A program made the position numbers and the translations under genes. The notes under the pieces are model-generated. The model ran no database searches. It had not been told where the DNA came from and saw only the letters and a list, made by a program, of their open reading frames with translations. 64,000 nt of DNA from Leptobrachium leishanense (taxonomy: Eukaryota; Chordata; Amphibia; Anura; Megophryidae), in contig CM019063.1 in assembly GCA_009667805.1 (NCBI GenBank), forward strand, positions 350,634,942 to 350,698,941, written 5' to 3'. This document shows, in pieces, positions 1-11,189 of the stretch. Numbering within the stretch: the first letter of the stretch is position 1; every line of letters begins with the position of its first letter.

Positions 1-1121
1 GGAACTGGTGCCGTGGAGGCAAGCCTGGAGATGGAACTGGTGCCGTGGAGGCAAGCCTGGAGATGGAACTGGTGCCGTGGAGGCAAGCCTGGAGATGGAA
101 CTGGTGCCGTGGAGGCAAGCCTGGAGATGGAACTGGTGCCGTGGAGGCAAGCCTGGAGATGGAACTGGTGCCGTGGAGGCAAGCCTGGAGATGGAACTGG
201 TGCCGTGGAGGCAAGCCTGGAGATGGAACTGGTGCCGTGGAGGCAAGCCTGGAGATGGAACTGGTGCCGTGGAGGCAAGCCTGGAGATGGAACTGGTGCC
301 GTGGAGGCAAGCCTGGAGATGGAACTGGTGCCGTGGAGGCAAGCCTGGAGATGGAACTGGCGCCGTGGAAGCAAGCCTGCAGATGGAGCTGGCGCCGTGG
401 AAGCAAGCCTGCAGATGGAGCTGGCGCCGTGGAAGCAAGCCTGCAGATGGAGCTGGCGCCGTGGTAGCAAACTTGCAGATGGAGCTGGCGCCGTGGTAGC
501 AAACTTGCAGATGGAGCTGGCGCCGTGGTAGCAAACTTGCAGATGGAGCTGGCGCCGTGGTAGCAAACTTGCAGATGGAGCTGGCGCCGTGGTAGCAAAC
601 TTGCAGATGGAGCTGGCGCCGTGGTAGCAAACTTGCAGATGGAGCTGGCGCCGTGGTAGCAAACTTGCAGATGGAGCTGAACTGGCGCCGTGGAAGCAGG
701 CCTGGAAGCTGAACTGGCGCCGTGGAAGCAGGACTGGAAGCGGAGCTGGTACCGTGGAAGCAGGACTGGAAGCGGAGCTGGTACCGTGGAAGCAGGACTG
801 GAAGCGGAGCTGGTACCGTGGAAGCAGGACTGGAAGCGGAGCTGGTACCGTGGAAGCGGAGCTGGTACCGTGGAAGCGGAGCTGGTACCGTGGAAGCGGA
901 GCTGGTACCGTGGAAGCGGAGCTGGTACCGTGGAAGCGGAGCTGGTACCGTGGAAGCGGAGCTGGTACCGTGGAAGCGGAGCTGGTACCGTGGAAGCGGA
1001 GCTGGTACCGTGGAAGCGGAGCTGGTACCGTGGAAGCGGAGCTGGTACCGTGGAAGCGGAGCTGGTACCGTGGAAGCAGGACTGGAAGCGGAGCTGGTAC
1101 CGTGGAAGCAGGACTGGAAAT
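1..1121. repeat. Minisatellite, 32-bp unit passing into a 20-bp unit
   Basis: Tandem copies of a 32-bp unit (core ctggtgccgtggaggcaagc) fill 1-835 in three successive sequence variants. From about 836 to 1075 the unit is 20 bp, equal to the 32-bp unit lacking 12 bp (gcaggactggaa), and the 32-bp form returns at the end. Neither 32 nor 20 is a multiple of three, so the long open frames in all three forward frames are by-products of the repeat and not genes. The left edge lies outside the window. Confidence 0.95.
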
Positions 1122-1554
1122 CAGGATACTCTTGGCGCAATACGAAGGGGAACCACAGTATAACCTGGTTAATGAACTGGAGAAGGCGGCAGGTTTAAAT
1201 AGGGTTCAGGGAATCATATGAACACCGCTCACCTGGAGCTCGCAGGTGGAATTGGGATACCTGAGTACTTGATGGATTAATTGGTGGTATACGAGGATCT
1301 CCAGTGCAGGTGGAATGCAGTACCTTTACTTGACCAGCAGAGGGCCTAGGTCTTCATGCTCTAGGATGGACAATCGCGCATGCGCGCTTGCCTTCTGTTC
1401 AGTTGGATCCCGGAGACGGCGTGGGACACATCCTGGCTCTCCTCCCTCGAGCAGAAGACCGGAACCAGGGAGCGACGCGCCACGAGGGACCTCAGGTGAG
1501 TCTGCCAGGCGTCCCAACATGGCGGCCGCGGTCCGACCGCGGCGTGGGGCATTA
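1122..1554. promoter_or_regulatory. GC-rich segment with promoter-like motifs (candidate first exon)
   Basis: Single-copy-looking sequence between two minisatellites. A 12-bp CTCF-core match (ccagcagagggc) lies at 1334-1345, an NRF-1-type palindrome (cgcgcatgcgcg) at 1375-1386, a strong splice-donor match (caggtgagt) at 1493-1501 and a YY1-type match (aacatggcggc) at 1516-1526, all in a CpG-rich stretch. NRF-1 and YY1 sites close to a donor are common at CpG-island promoters of vertebrate housekeeping genes; that is known biology, and its application here is inference. No coding exon is recognisable nearby, and the segment could instead be the promoter of a transposable element. Confidence 0.35.
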
Positions 1555-1815
1555 CATGGGCACAGGCTGGGGGAATACAGGGAAGAGAGATGGACACAGG
1601 CTGGGGGGAATACAGGGAAGAGAGATGGGCACAGGCAGGGGATTCAGGGAAGAGAGATGGGCACAGCTGGGGAATACAGGGCATAGAGATGGGCACAGGC
1701 TAGAGGGGGATACAGGGAAGAGAGATGGGCACAGGCTGCGGGAATACAGGGAAGAAAAATGGGCACAGCCTGGAGAGGGAATACTGGGGAGAGATGGGCA
1801 AAGGCTGGGGGAATA
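1555..1815. repeat. Minisatellite, ~33-bp unit
   Basis: About eight imperfect copies of a unit containing gggcacaggctgggg and aatacagggaagagagat. Open frames on both strands here follow the repeat and are not considered coding. Confidence 0.9.
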
Positions 1816-1817
1816 CT

Positions 1818-2102
1818 GGCAGAGCAAGTCAAAGGAGGGGGGAGGGCGTTGCAAAAAAAAATTTTGTTTATATGGCAGAGCCAAACTCTTTAACCTTGTT
1901 AAAGTTGTAGTTAGAAGATTGGAGAACCAGTAATACATATATCTGCATTAGCCACTTAAAAATATGTGGAGCACGCTGTAATAGTTGATGTTTCTTTATA
2001 TTTTGCATCTATACATCTCAAGGTTAAAGAGTTTGGCTCTGCCATATAAACAACTTTTTTTTTTTTTTCCAGCGCCCTCCCCCTCCTTTGACTTGCTCTG
2101 CC
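1818..2102. mobile_element. Fold-back (MITE-like) element
   Basis: The left arm (1818-~1903, starting ggcagagcaagtcaaagga) returns as its reverse complement at ~2023-2102 (ending tcctttgacttgctctgcc), leaving a ~120-bp centre. The arms include 'tatggcagagccaaactc' and a poly-A/T run. It has no coding capacity and no clear target duplication. Class unassigned. Confidence 0.75.
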
Positions 2103-2706
2103 TCCTCCGTTTTCTCCTTCAAAGAGCACATAGAACCTGAAATTAAACACCTGGACCTCATTTTAGCCCTATAAAAGTCCCATCATGCACCATACACTTT
2201 CACCTTTACTTATTTCCTACTGGTAACAAACCAGATGCACCTTGGACTCTTAAACCATCCTGAAATGGTAAAATCCTTTATAAATAAATAAATAAATAAA
2301 TAAATGTTTTCTGCAAAATCACCAACAGGACTGGCCAAGCTCTGTGATGATGGTAGATGTGTTGTTTGTCGCTTGGTCCAGTGAACATGAAAAAAAACCG
2401 AACTTGAGTGATAATAAAGACAAGACACAAGTTTCTGTCTTGGAGATTTCTCTATCCTGAATTCTACAAGGAAAGCATTCCCTTTTTGTCACAATGGGAG
2501 GGACATAGAATCATGGATTACAAACCAATAAACACTTGAAACGTCAATCAATTTCAAAGTAAAAGTTCAGCCCATAACATATATTAAAACTAGCACATTC
2601 TGACAGGACAAAAGAGATGCTTCTTCCTATATCTGAACCATTACATAGATTTTGCGGGCTTTTCCTACTTTGCCTAGTAACGAAAGCTTACAAAGGATGT
2701 CTGATT
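2103..2706. other. Unassigned AT-rich DNA with an (AAAT)n microsatellite
   Basis: No gene or recognised repeat is seen apart from a short aaat microsatellite at ~2279-2305. Short open frames lack codon or domain evidence. Confidence 0.6.
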
Positions 2707-3137
2707 TTAGACTAGGGTCAGACGAACGCAGTATTAACGTGCGTTTAGCTGCACTAAATCATGGCCATGCTAGCAGCAGATGACGTCCAATGCCGGGCAG
2801 CATACGAAGAACGGCTGCACAAAAGTGCGGCTGCACAACGCAAGTGGCAAACGAAAGCTTTTTTTTTGAGAACGTCAAACTGCTAGTACTGACGTATAGA
2901 GTGCGCTGCGTCCTCTAGCGGTGTGTGTGTGATTAGGCGATGTCAGACGCTGCTAATGTCCAGCCTACATAACGTCCAGACACAAAAAGTGTTTTATTGA
3001 TGATCCGTACAAATTCACGGACGAAAATGCGCATCATATGACTGCTATCGCGTATTCCGTGAAAAAATGCGTCCATTCGTTCGAACGCACTTTTTCACGG
3101 ACAACGCGAAAAATGCGTTAGTCTGACCCATGCCTTA
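2707..3137. mobile_element. TIR element, family 'ctagggtcagacgaacgc' (copy 1)
   Basis: It begins ttagactagggtcagacg and ends with the inverted form gtctgacccatgcctta. The interior is rich in 'acg' words such as tgacgtatagagtgcgctgcgtcc. The same family recurs in reverse at 20445-20805 and at 33694-34145, which fixes the termini. No open frame; a non-autonomous DNA transposon is the likely class. Confidence 0.8.
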
Positions 3138-3690
3138 TACAATAATATCAAATAAAGACATCCTCCCTAGTCTAGCGATTTTATATTTTTAAACACATTT
3201 ACCTTCAAATGAACTCGTCTCTAAAAAAAAATCTGAGTTCATTCTAAAAGAAGGTGAAAATTGAGAAAAACTTTACATATAAAAGTATAGATATATGATT
3301 AAACAAGATGGCTACAGGCATCCATTTTGGGTTTCTTTGAAAATACCTGACAGAAAGCACCAAGGCGCAACACATGAGCCTAACCAGATCACAGGCTCCA
3401 GCATTGCAACCTGTCTGTGAGCCACCGTATCCAGGAAGAAAGTGATGAGAAAAAGGTTGAGCCACCCTTCTAAGTTAGCCGAATGCGTGCACACCTAGAG
3501 CCAGGTTTCAGTGTGGCTCTATAGTATGTGAGTGTTTTTGACCTTACTTAAAACTAAAATTTTCTTATATACCTGGATTCTGCGCCATTGCTGTGTTTCT
3601 CTGTATGCTTTCCCGACGTACAAAGGTCCTGAGAACTAGGAACTGACCTTAAATCCTTCATTTTTTAAGTATATTTATTTGAAAGACTTT
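3138..3690. other. No recognisable feature
   Basis: AT-rich sequence with only short spurious open frames. Nothing is matched to other parts of the window. Confidence 0.5.
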
Positions 3691-3872
3691 CAGGGTTATT
3701 CAGAGAGTGGTGAAAAGCAGGAGAATGACTGGAGAATGGAAAATTCTAGGTCAAAATAGCCGATTTGGAAAGTGAGATGAATGGGAGAATTTTTCTGGTT
3801 AGGCTATTTTAGCCTATAATTTTCCATTCTCCAGTCATTCTCCTGCTTTTCACCGCTCTCTGAATAACCCTG
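3691..3872. mobile_element. 182-bp fold-back MITE with cagggttattca ends
   Basis: Both ends carry cagggttattcagagag in opposite orientation, and the inverted arms include gaaaagcaggagaatgac and ggagaatggaaaattctagg. A second copy of about the same length is at 32943-33122. The terminal 12 bases match the 924-bp element at 47606-48529, suggesting the same mobilising family. Confidence 0.85.
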
Positions 3873-4215
3873 CTAGTTTCTTCACTTGGTGCATGCACAC
3901 CAGGAGGAGATTGAATATTTACTTCCTGACACATGAATATTATTAAGGACTGTGTACTAAACGATCGTAACCTTTAACTTTGTTGCATGGGGCACTTTCT
4001 CTGTATCACATCTAAATAAGTTGATTGGCTTTTTTAACCTTTGCGCCATATAGAACCTATCTTCTGTTTTTTGTACTATCCTGACACAAGTTTGTATGAG
4101 TGTTTCATTGTGTATTTTGTTCCATTGAGGCAGCAGTTACCACCTATTGATACCAGATTAGTAACATCACTGTGGAGCGCCTCCACTTGATACTTTGTAT
4201 CCTCTTTTTTGCATT
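3873..4215. other. No recognisable feature
   Basis: AT-rich DNA without repeats shared in the window and without plausible coding capacity. Confidence 0.5.
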
Positions 4216-4494
4216 TTATAACTCCCCTCCCAGCATATCATCAATGGGCCATGGCAGACAATTTATTAACCCCCCTCCCAGCATATCAATTGTCAGTGAC
4301 AGACAGGAGTTTATTAACCATGGGTTATTAAACTCCTGTCTGCCATTGACAATTGATATGCTGGGATGGGAGGGGGGGGGTGGGTTAATAAATTTTCTGT
4401 CATGGCCCATTGACAATATGCTGGGAAGGGGGGTTAATAAACTGTCTGCCATTGATATGCTGGGAGGGGGTTAATAAACTGTCTGCCCATGTCT
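4216..4494. repeat. Large imperfect palindrome of 'cagcatatcaattg' units
   Basis: The left arm units (cctcccagcatatcaattgtc, tttattaacc) are repeated inverted to the right of a centre near 4320, so 4236-4430 can fold into one long hairpin. Two further partial units extend to 4494. Open frames on both strands mirror the palindrome. Confidence 0.8.
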
Positions 4495-5220
4495 GTTACA
4501 CTTATACACACTGCACATTACTGTGAGTTTTATTGCTGTGAGGCTCTGTGATATCCTAATACACACTGCACATTACTGTGTGGTTTATTGCTATGGGGCT
4601 CTGTGATATGCTAATACACACTGCACATTACTGTGTGGTTTATTGCTATGGAGCTCTGTGATATGCTCATAAACACCACAAATTACTGTGAGTTTTATTG
4701 CTGTGATGCTCTGTAATATGATTATACACACCGCACATTACAGTGAGGTTTATTGCTGTAATGCCCTGTGTTACGATTATACACACCACACATTACAGTG
4801 AGGTTTATTGCTGTGTTGCTCTGTTACGCTCATATGCAGGGCACATTGCTGTGATGTTTATTGCTGTTGTGCTGTCACGCTCATACACAGTGCACATTGC
4901 AGTGCGAGGCTTATTGCTGTGGGGCTCTGATACGATTAGCACACCGCACATTACAGTGAGGGTTATTGCTGTGGTGCTCTGTTACACTCATACACAGTGC
5001 ACATTACAGTGAGGTTTATTGCTGTGGTGCTCTGTGATATGCTTATACACAGTGCACATTACAGTGAGGTTTATAGCTGTGGTGCTCTGTGATATGCTTA
5101 TACACACTACACATTGCTGTGACTTTTATTGCTGTGGGGCTCTGTGATACACTCATACACACCGCACATTGCTGTGAGGTTTATTGCTTTGGAGCTCTGT
5201 CATATACCCTCACACAGAGT
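4495..5220. repeat. Satellite array, ~57-60-bp unit
   Basis: About twelve degenerate copies of a unit containing cacattactgtgaggtttat, tgctgtggtgctctgtga and tatgcttatacaca. Monomers of the same family appear inverted at 10085-10465 and singly at 12030-12425, 34150-34236 and 52568-52665. Confidence 0.9.
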
Positions 5221-5306
5221 GGTAGCCATCTGAAGCAGGGTTGTGCTGTCAGGGGCAGCAGCCATTAAGTGGGCTCACCTGCCATTAAATCACTCACTAG
5301 TACTGA

Positions 5307-5927
5307 ATGAATATAATAAAATATAATAAAGTTAACAAACTCACCTGCTCCGCGCTCCCCCGCCGTCCATCTCTGCCGCCCCACGCATTATTTTCTTTAA
5401 GTTCACAGCAGCGGCAGCTATTCCTTACATTAGGTTATGATAGGTCTGTCGCTCTGATTGCCTTAAGCGGACGGTTTGCTGTCTGTCGGGCCCGTGTTAC
5501 GCATGTGGTTGACAGAGTTGCTAGATTATTGGGAGGGGCTGGAGATGACCCAGCTGTCATGGTCCATATTTTTACCAATGACAAAGTAAGAGGAAGATGG
5601 AAGGACCTGCAGAATGAGTTCAGGGAATTAGGAAGTAAACTGAAGAAGAGGTCCTCCAAGGTAGTATTTTCTGAGATACTACCTGTGACACGTGCTACAG
5701 TGGAAAAGCAGCGGGAGATCAGGGAGGTCAATGCATGGCTTAAATCTTGGTGCAGGAAGAAGGGCTTTGGGTTTTTAGAGCACTGGACTAATTTTGCACT
5801 GGGCTACAATCTGTATAGTCATGATGGTTTGCACCTGAATGGAAGAGGGTCTGCTGTGCTGGGGGACAGGATGGTTAAAAGGTTGGAGGAGACTTTAAAC
5901 TGGTGGAAGAGGGGAGGGATACAGTAG
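5307..5927 (+). pseudogene. CR1-type LINE ORF1 fragment (esterase-like domain)
   Basis: The reading frame shows the C-terminal half of the SGNH-hydrolase (esterase) domain that CR1-clade LINEs carry in ORF1. HIFTND sits where HIGTND is usual, and a SHDGLHLNGRG motif provides the catalytic Asp and His block near the end. The first ~35 residues look unrelated, so the real homology starts about 5410. The protein ends with a stop, and ORF2 follows immediately. In intact elements ORF1 binds RNA and helps retrotransposition; this copy is 5'-truncated and altered at the GTND block, so it is probably inactive. Confidence 0.75.
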
Positions 5928-5941
5928 CTTACAAAATGGAG

Positions 5942-7092
5942 ACAGAACAGATAGCGGAAGGGTTTCAGCTCAGACTAAGGGGGGATGCCGGGGGGATGGG
6001 TAATGTCAGAACAGTGGAGGCATGCAATGTAAAGTCGCATTCAGCATCTTTGGGTAGAGACAACATTAAATGTATGCTTGCTAATGCAAGGAGCCTCAAT
6101 AACAAAATGGGGGAACTAGAGGCAATAGCATACACTAAGCAATACGACAAAATAGGAATAACAGAAACGTGGTGGGATGAAACGCATGACTGGGCTGTAA
6201 ACTTTAATGGTTATGCATTGTTTAGATGGGATAGGAAACATAAGAAAGGGGATGGAGTATGTTTGTATATAAATCAGGATTTGAAGCCAAATATTACAAA
6301 CCTGGAAAGCGATGGAATTCACCCGCGAGTACTGTGGGAGCTATGTGTTGAACTATGTAAACCTCTGTTCTTAATCTCTCAAGATTCTTTTCTTTCAGGA
6401 ATCGTACCAGAGGATTGGAGAAAAGCTGATGTGGTCCCTATATCTAAGACAGGTTTACATTTTTTGCCTGGAAATTATAGACCTGTGAGCTTAACATCTG
6501 TGGCTGGGAAAGTATTTGAGGGGTTACTAAGGAATAATATTCAGGAATTTATTGGGAGGTATAATGTAATTGGTAAAAATCAGCATGGTTTTCTGAAACA
6601 CAGATCATGTCAGACTACCCTAATTACGTTCTATAAGGAAGTAAGAAGAAGTATAGATCAAGGGGTCGCAGTGGATGTGATTTACTTGGATTTTGCCAAA
6701 GCTTTCGACACAGTTCCACACAAAACGTTACTATTTAAATTAAGAAAAATTGCTCTAGATGAAAATACTTGTTCTTGGATAGGAAACTGGTTAAAAGATA
6801 GGGTACAGAGAGTGGTCATAAATGGTACATTTTCAAGATGGACATCAGTGGTAAGTGGTGTCCCTCAGGGGTCTGTTATAGCAGTGGTCCCCAACCCTGT
6901 CCCTCAGGGCCCACTAACAGGCCAGATTTTAAGGATTACCTTGGAGAAATGCAGACTGAATCCTTCAATTACTGAACAGCAAATCATATCACCTGTGCTG
7001 TGCTTCAGATATCTGGCAAACCTGGCCTGTTAGTGGGCCCTGAGGACCAGGGTTGGGGATCACTGTGTTATAGGACCAATTCTATTCAATTT
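5942..7092 (+). pseudogene. CR1-type LINE ORF2: endonuclease fused to reverse transcriptase, decayed
   Basis: The first part encodes the start of an APE-type endonuclease (MLANARSLNNKMGELEAI, then GITETWWDE). At about 6300 it jumps directly into the reverse transcriptase (DGIHPRVLW, PEDWRKADVVPI, NYRPVSLTSVAGKVFE, YLDFAKAFDTVPH, SGVPQGSVI), so the rest of the endonuclease is deleted in frame. The RT frame is split after GSVI by a 184-bp MITE at 6882-7065 and resumes as GPILFN at 7074-7092, where a second MITE cuts it off before the FADD catalytic block. It is a dead LINE fragment, clearly CR1/L2-like in motif order; the precise clade is less sure. Confidence 0.85.
6882..7065. mobile_element. 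hAT MITE with 8-bp target duplication
   Basis: Ends cagtggtccccaaccctg and cagggttggggatcactg are inverted repeats. The direct repeat tgttatag flanks it at 6874-6881 and 7066-7073, and the interrupted RT coding sequence reads through once element and one duplicate are ignored. An 8-bp duplication with CAGTG ends is typical of hAT elements. Confidence 0.92.
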
Positions 7093-7839
7093 GGGCCCTA
7101 TTACATTCTTCGCGCATTTGTTTTGCGCGTGCGCAAATGCGCATTTGCGCGAGTGCAAAACCATTTGCGCGAGTGCAAAACCATTTGCGCAGAACGTCGT
7201 ATTACGACGTTCGCACAAACGATGCGCTTAATCGTCTACCGCGATTGACCCTGCGCGAACAAATTTTCCTGCGCGCATCCTATACTTAACATTGTCAGCG
7301 CAAATGCATTAGTGCGCTGGTACGCGGATAGTATTACAATCTTCGCGCAACGAAAGTTTGCGCTCATTTTCGTAGTGTCTTTGAAAAGCAGGTGGTAACT
7401 GTAAATGTGATCATTCTGGGCAAAACTAAATACACCAGCATGAAAAAAAAAATACAGCAAAGTACAGTTACACATTCTACACATACTCCAACATTAAAAT
7501 TTATAAATTATGTCATCGTTAATTTTTTTCTTTTTTTGGCTGGTGGTTGTTAATTCTTTTTTTTAGTTTGTAAATATTTTATTGGAAATGGGTGATTGAT
7601 GTTGGCTGAATCCCATGACAAATCCCGTGACAAAACAGTCTGCCCACCGATTGCTGCACGCAACGCTCATTTGGGAACAGCTTTGCGCGTCGGATTTGTG
7701 CACGAAAAATCTTGGAGGAAGAAAAAATGCACTCGGATTGGAATACCACGTTAATTTTTGCGCGCGATCAAGTTTTTTTTCGTGTGCAGAAAAAATTGCA
7801 CTACGCGAGCGCAATTGCGCAGAGAATGTAATAGAGCCC
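7093..7839. mobile_element. GCGC-rich MITE with gggccctattacattct ends (copy 1)
   Basis: Starts gggccctattacattcttcg and ends with the inverted gcagagaatgtaatagagccc. The 3-bp direct repeat ttt flanks it (7090-7092, 7840-7842). The interior is full of gcgcaaatgcg-type words. A second copy is at 52827-53546, also with a 3-bp duplication (tat). Three-base duplications would fit PIF/Harbinger-like transposition, but the family is not identified. Confidence 0.85.
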
Positions 7840-7954
7840 TTTATTTATAAACTAGGTATAAAGCCTGCCCGGAGGGCAGTCTATTGTTGTAGAGTATATG
7901 GCTGCCCAGTGCTCCCAATGATGTGGCTGTTTATCGCACCCAGTTTCTGACCCC

Positions 7955-10028
7955 CAGCTCACATGGATATATATATATTGCCCCAGCTCACATGAATATA
8001 TATATTGCCCCCAGCTCACATGGATATATATACCCCCAGCTCACATGGATATATATATTGCCCAAACTCACATGGGTATATATATTGCCCCAGCGCACAT
8101 GGGTATATATATTGCTCCCAGCTCACATGGGTATATTTGCCCCAACTCACATGGGTATATTTGCCCCAACTCACATGGGTTTATATATATTGCCCCAGCG
8201 CACATGGGTATATATATTGCTCCCAGCTCACATGGGTATATTTGCCCCAACTCACATAGGTATATTTGCCCCAACTCACATGGGTTTATATATATTGCCC
8301 CAGCTCACATGGGTATATATATTGCCCCCAGCTCACATGTATATATTTGCCCCCAGGTCACATGGATATATATTGCCCCAGCTCACATAGGTGTATATTT
8401 GCCCCAGCTCACATGGGTGTATCTTTGCCCCCAGCTCACATGGGTGTATCTTTGCCCCCAGCTCACATGGATATATTTGCCCCAGCTCACATGGATATAT
8501 TTGCCCCAGCTCACATGGGTATATACTGCCCCCAGCTCACATGGGTATATATTGCCCCCCACTCACATGGGTATATTTGCTCCCAGCTCACATGGGTATA
8601 TATGACTCCCAGCTCACAGAAGCTGGATCCGCGCACGGCCTCTACCCGTTGGCCTCATGCACATCCAGGAGAACAGGATGCGTGCGCAGCAGCCGGGTAG
8701 AGGCTGCGCGTGCATCCTGTAAAGCCAGATGCGCTCGCAGCAGACGGCAATAGGCTGCGTGTGTATATTTGCCCCAGCTCACATGGATATATTTGCCCCA
8801 GCTCACATGGATATATATATATTGCCCCAGCGCACATGGGTGTATATTTGCCCCGAGCTCACATTGGTTATATTTGCCCCCAGCTCACATGGGTATAATT
8901 GCCCCAGCTCACATGGGTATAATTGCCCCCAGCTCACATGGGTATATTTGCCCCCTGCTCACATGGGTATAATTGCCCCCTGCTCACATGGGTACAATTG
9001 CCCCCTGCTCACATGGGTACAATTGCCCCCTGCTCACATGGGTATATTGCCCCAACTCACATAGGTATATTTGCCCCAACTCACATGGGTTTATATATAT
9101 TGCCCCAGCTCACATGGGTATATATATTGCCCCAGCTCACATGTATATATTGCCCCCAGGTCACATGGATATATATTGCCCCAGCTCACATAGGTGTATA
9201 TTTGCCCCAGCTCACATGGGTGTATCTTTGCCCCCAGCTCACATGGGTGTATCTTTGCCCCCAGCTCACATGGATATATTTGCCCCAGCTCACATGGATA
9301 TATTTGCCCCAGCTCACATGGGTATATACTGCCCCCAGCTCACATGGGTATATATTGCCCCCCACTCACATGGGTATATTTGCTCCCAGCTCACATGGGT
9401 ATATATGACTCCCAGCTCACAGAAGCTGGATCCGCGCACGGCCTCTACCCGTTGGCCTCATGCACATCCAGGAGAACAGGATGCGTGCGCAGCAGCCGGG
9501 TAGAGGCTGCGCGTGCATCCTGTAAAGCCAGATGCGCTCGCAGCAGACGGCAATAGGCTGCGTGTGTATATTTGCCCCCAGCTCACATGGATATATTTGC
9601 CCCAGCTCACATGGATATATATATATTGCCCCCAGCGCACATGGGTGTATATTTGCCCCGAGCTCACATTGGTTATATTTGCCCCCAGCTCACATGGGTA
9701 TAATTGCCCCAGCTCACATGAGTATAATTGCCCCCAGCTCACATGGGTATATTTGCCCCCTGCTCACATGGGTATAATTGCCCCCTGCTCACATGGGTAC
9801 AATTGCCCCCTGCTCACATGGGTACAATTGCCCCTGCTCACATGGGTATAATTGCCCCCTGCTCACATGGGTATAATTGCCCCAGCTCACATGGGTATAA
9901 TTGCCCCTGCTCACATGGGTATAATTGCCCCAGCTCACATGGGTATAATTGTCCCCTGCTCACATGGGTATAATTGCCCCTGCTCACATGTGTATAATTG
10001 CCCCAAACTCACATGTGTATATTTGTCA
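7955..10028. repeat. Minisatellite 'cagctcacatgggtatatattgcccc' with higher-order repeat
   Basis: Units of roughly 22-29 bp built on agctcacatgggtata plus ttgcccc repeat across 2 kb. A non-repetitive ~145-bp island (agaagctggatccgcgcacg onward) occurs at ~8618-8760 and again at ~9421-9563, so a block of ~803 bp has been duplicated in tandem. Open frames rich in HMGIYCP-type residues in several frames are products of the repeat. Confidence 0.95.
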
Positions 10029-10084
10029 CGTTGGTCACAGCTGCTCTAATTGGTTGAACAATAAAATCCACAGAAACGAGCCCT

Positions 10085-10465
10085 GCATATGAGGGTATCA
10101 CAGAGCTGCACAGCAATAAAACCCACAGTAATATGCAGTGTGTATCACAGAATCCACAGCAATAAAACTCCCAGCAATGCAATGTGCAGTTTGTATGAGT
10201 GTATCAGAATCCACAGCAATAAAACTCCCAGAAATGCAATGTGCGGTGTGTGTGTCAGCATATCAGAATTCACAGCAATAAAACTCACAGCAATGCAATG
10301 TGTGGTGTGTGTCAGTGTACCAGAATCCACAGCAATAAAACTCACAGCAATGCAATGTGTGGTGTGTGACAGCGTATCAGAATCCACAGCAATAAAACTC
10401 CCAGCAATGCAATGTGCGGTGTGTATGAGTGCATCAGAATCCACTGCAATAAAACTCCCAGCAAC
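10085..10465. repeat. Satellite array, inverted copy of the 4.5-5.2 kb family
   Basis: About six copies of cacagcaataaaactcacag followed by caatgcaatgtgcggtgtgt and gagtgtatcagaatc, which is the reverse complement of the unit at 4495-5220. The 231-residue open frame starting here is repeat-derived. Confidence 0.88.
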
Positions 10466-11185
10466 AAGAGTGAATATGAGCACACAGCAATTATTTATTC
10501 TATATTTACCGGCCTCCGTCCGCGGTAGGGCTGTGTGCAGAGTCAGCAGGGACTGTGTATGGACTCAGCAGGAGGTCCCTCCAGGCAACATTAGGATCGC
10601 GGCTGTGCCTGTGCGTGGAGCCATCTTGTCAGCAGTGGGGTGCCACTGCCAATGGGTGCACCGTGGCTTTGATTCCCTTCCCTGTGGGTGTTCAGTCCAG
10701 AATAGAGTGAGAGTCCGTGTTAACGAAAGGATTGGCAGCTGTGTGCGTACGTATCACGTGGTTCAGCCAGTCAGGTGGTACTGAGACTCCGTACCGCCTG
10801 ACTGGCCGGACCGCGTGACCTGCACGCACGCAGCCTCACCAGGAGCCAGGCAGCTCAATGACAAATTTCTATCACTGCAGTGCTGGTTAAGGAAAGGTCC
10901 ACTTTAAACAGCAGTAAGCAGACAGGGCTTCATATTCTGCTGATACCCCCCTTTACCTGCAGTTTACTGTCCTCTCTCTGCACACAAATCACATCCCCCT
11001 CCCCTCTCCTAGAGCTGCTGCGGGGCAGGGGAGGAGCTATGGAGGGAGCTCATTGTTTGAAAACACAGCTCAAAGCTGACACAGTGACAGTGGCGCCTCC
11101 TAGTACCCCCTAATGACACCCCAATAATCACTGGTACCTGGGCGGCCCGCCCCGCCACTCCCCTAAGTACACCACTGCTCTGTGA
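10466..11185. other. Unassigned GC-richer DNA with a short hairpin
   Basis: No gene is recognised. A perfect short inverted repeat (cagtcaggtggta with taccgcctgactg) lies at ~10769-10805. The 3' part (11090-11180, cgccccgccactcccctaag) resembles the end of a repeat but is not matched to a full copy here. Confidence 0.5.
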
Positions 11186-11189
11186 TATG

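Noticed and set aside
8..1221. Several 120-170-residue open frames in all three forward frames
   Set aside because: The 32-bp and 20-bp repeat units are not multiples of three, so the same peptide repeats cycle through all frames. No start context or conserved domain.
4172..4474. Overlapping similar peptides on both strands
   Set aside because: A consequence of the large palindrome, which reads similarly on both strands.
7923..10049. HMGIYCP-rich open frames
   Set aside because: Direct translation of the cagctcacatgggtata minisatellite in multiple frames.
10089..10784. 231-residue open frame
   Set aside because: The first two thirds are satellite repeat; the rest has no recognisable domain.
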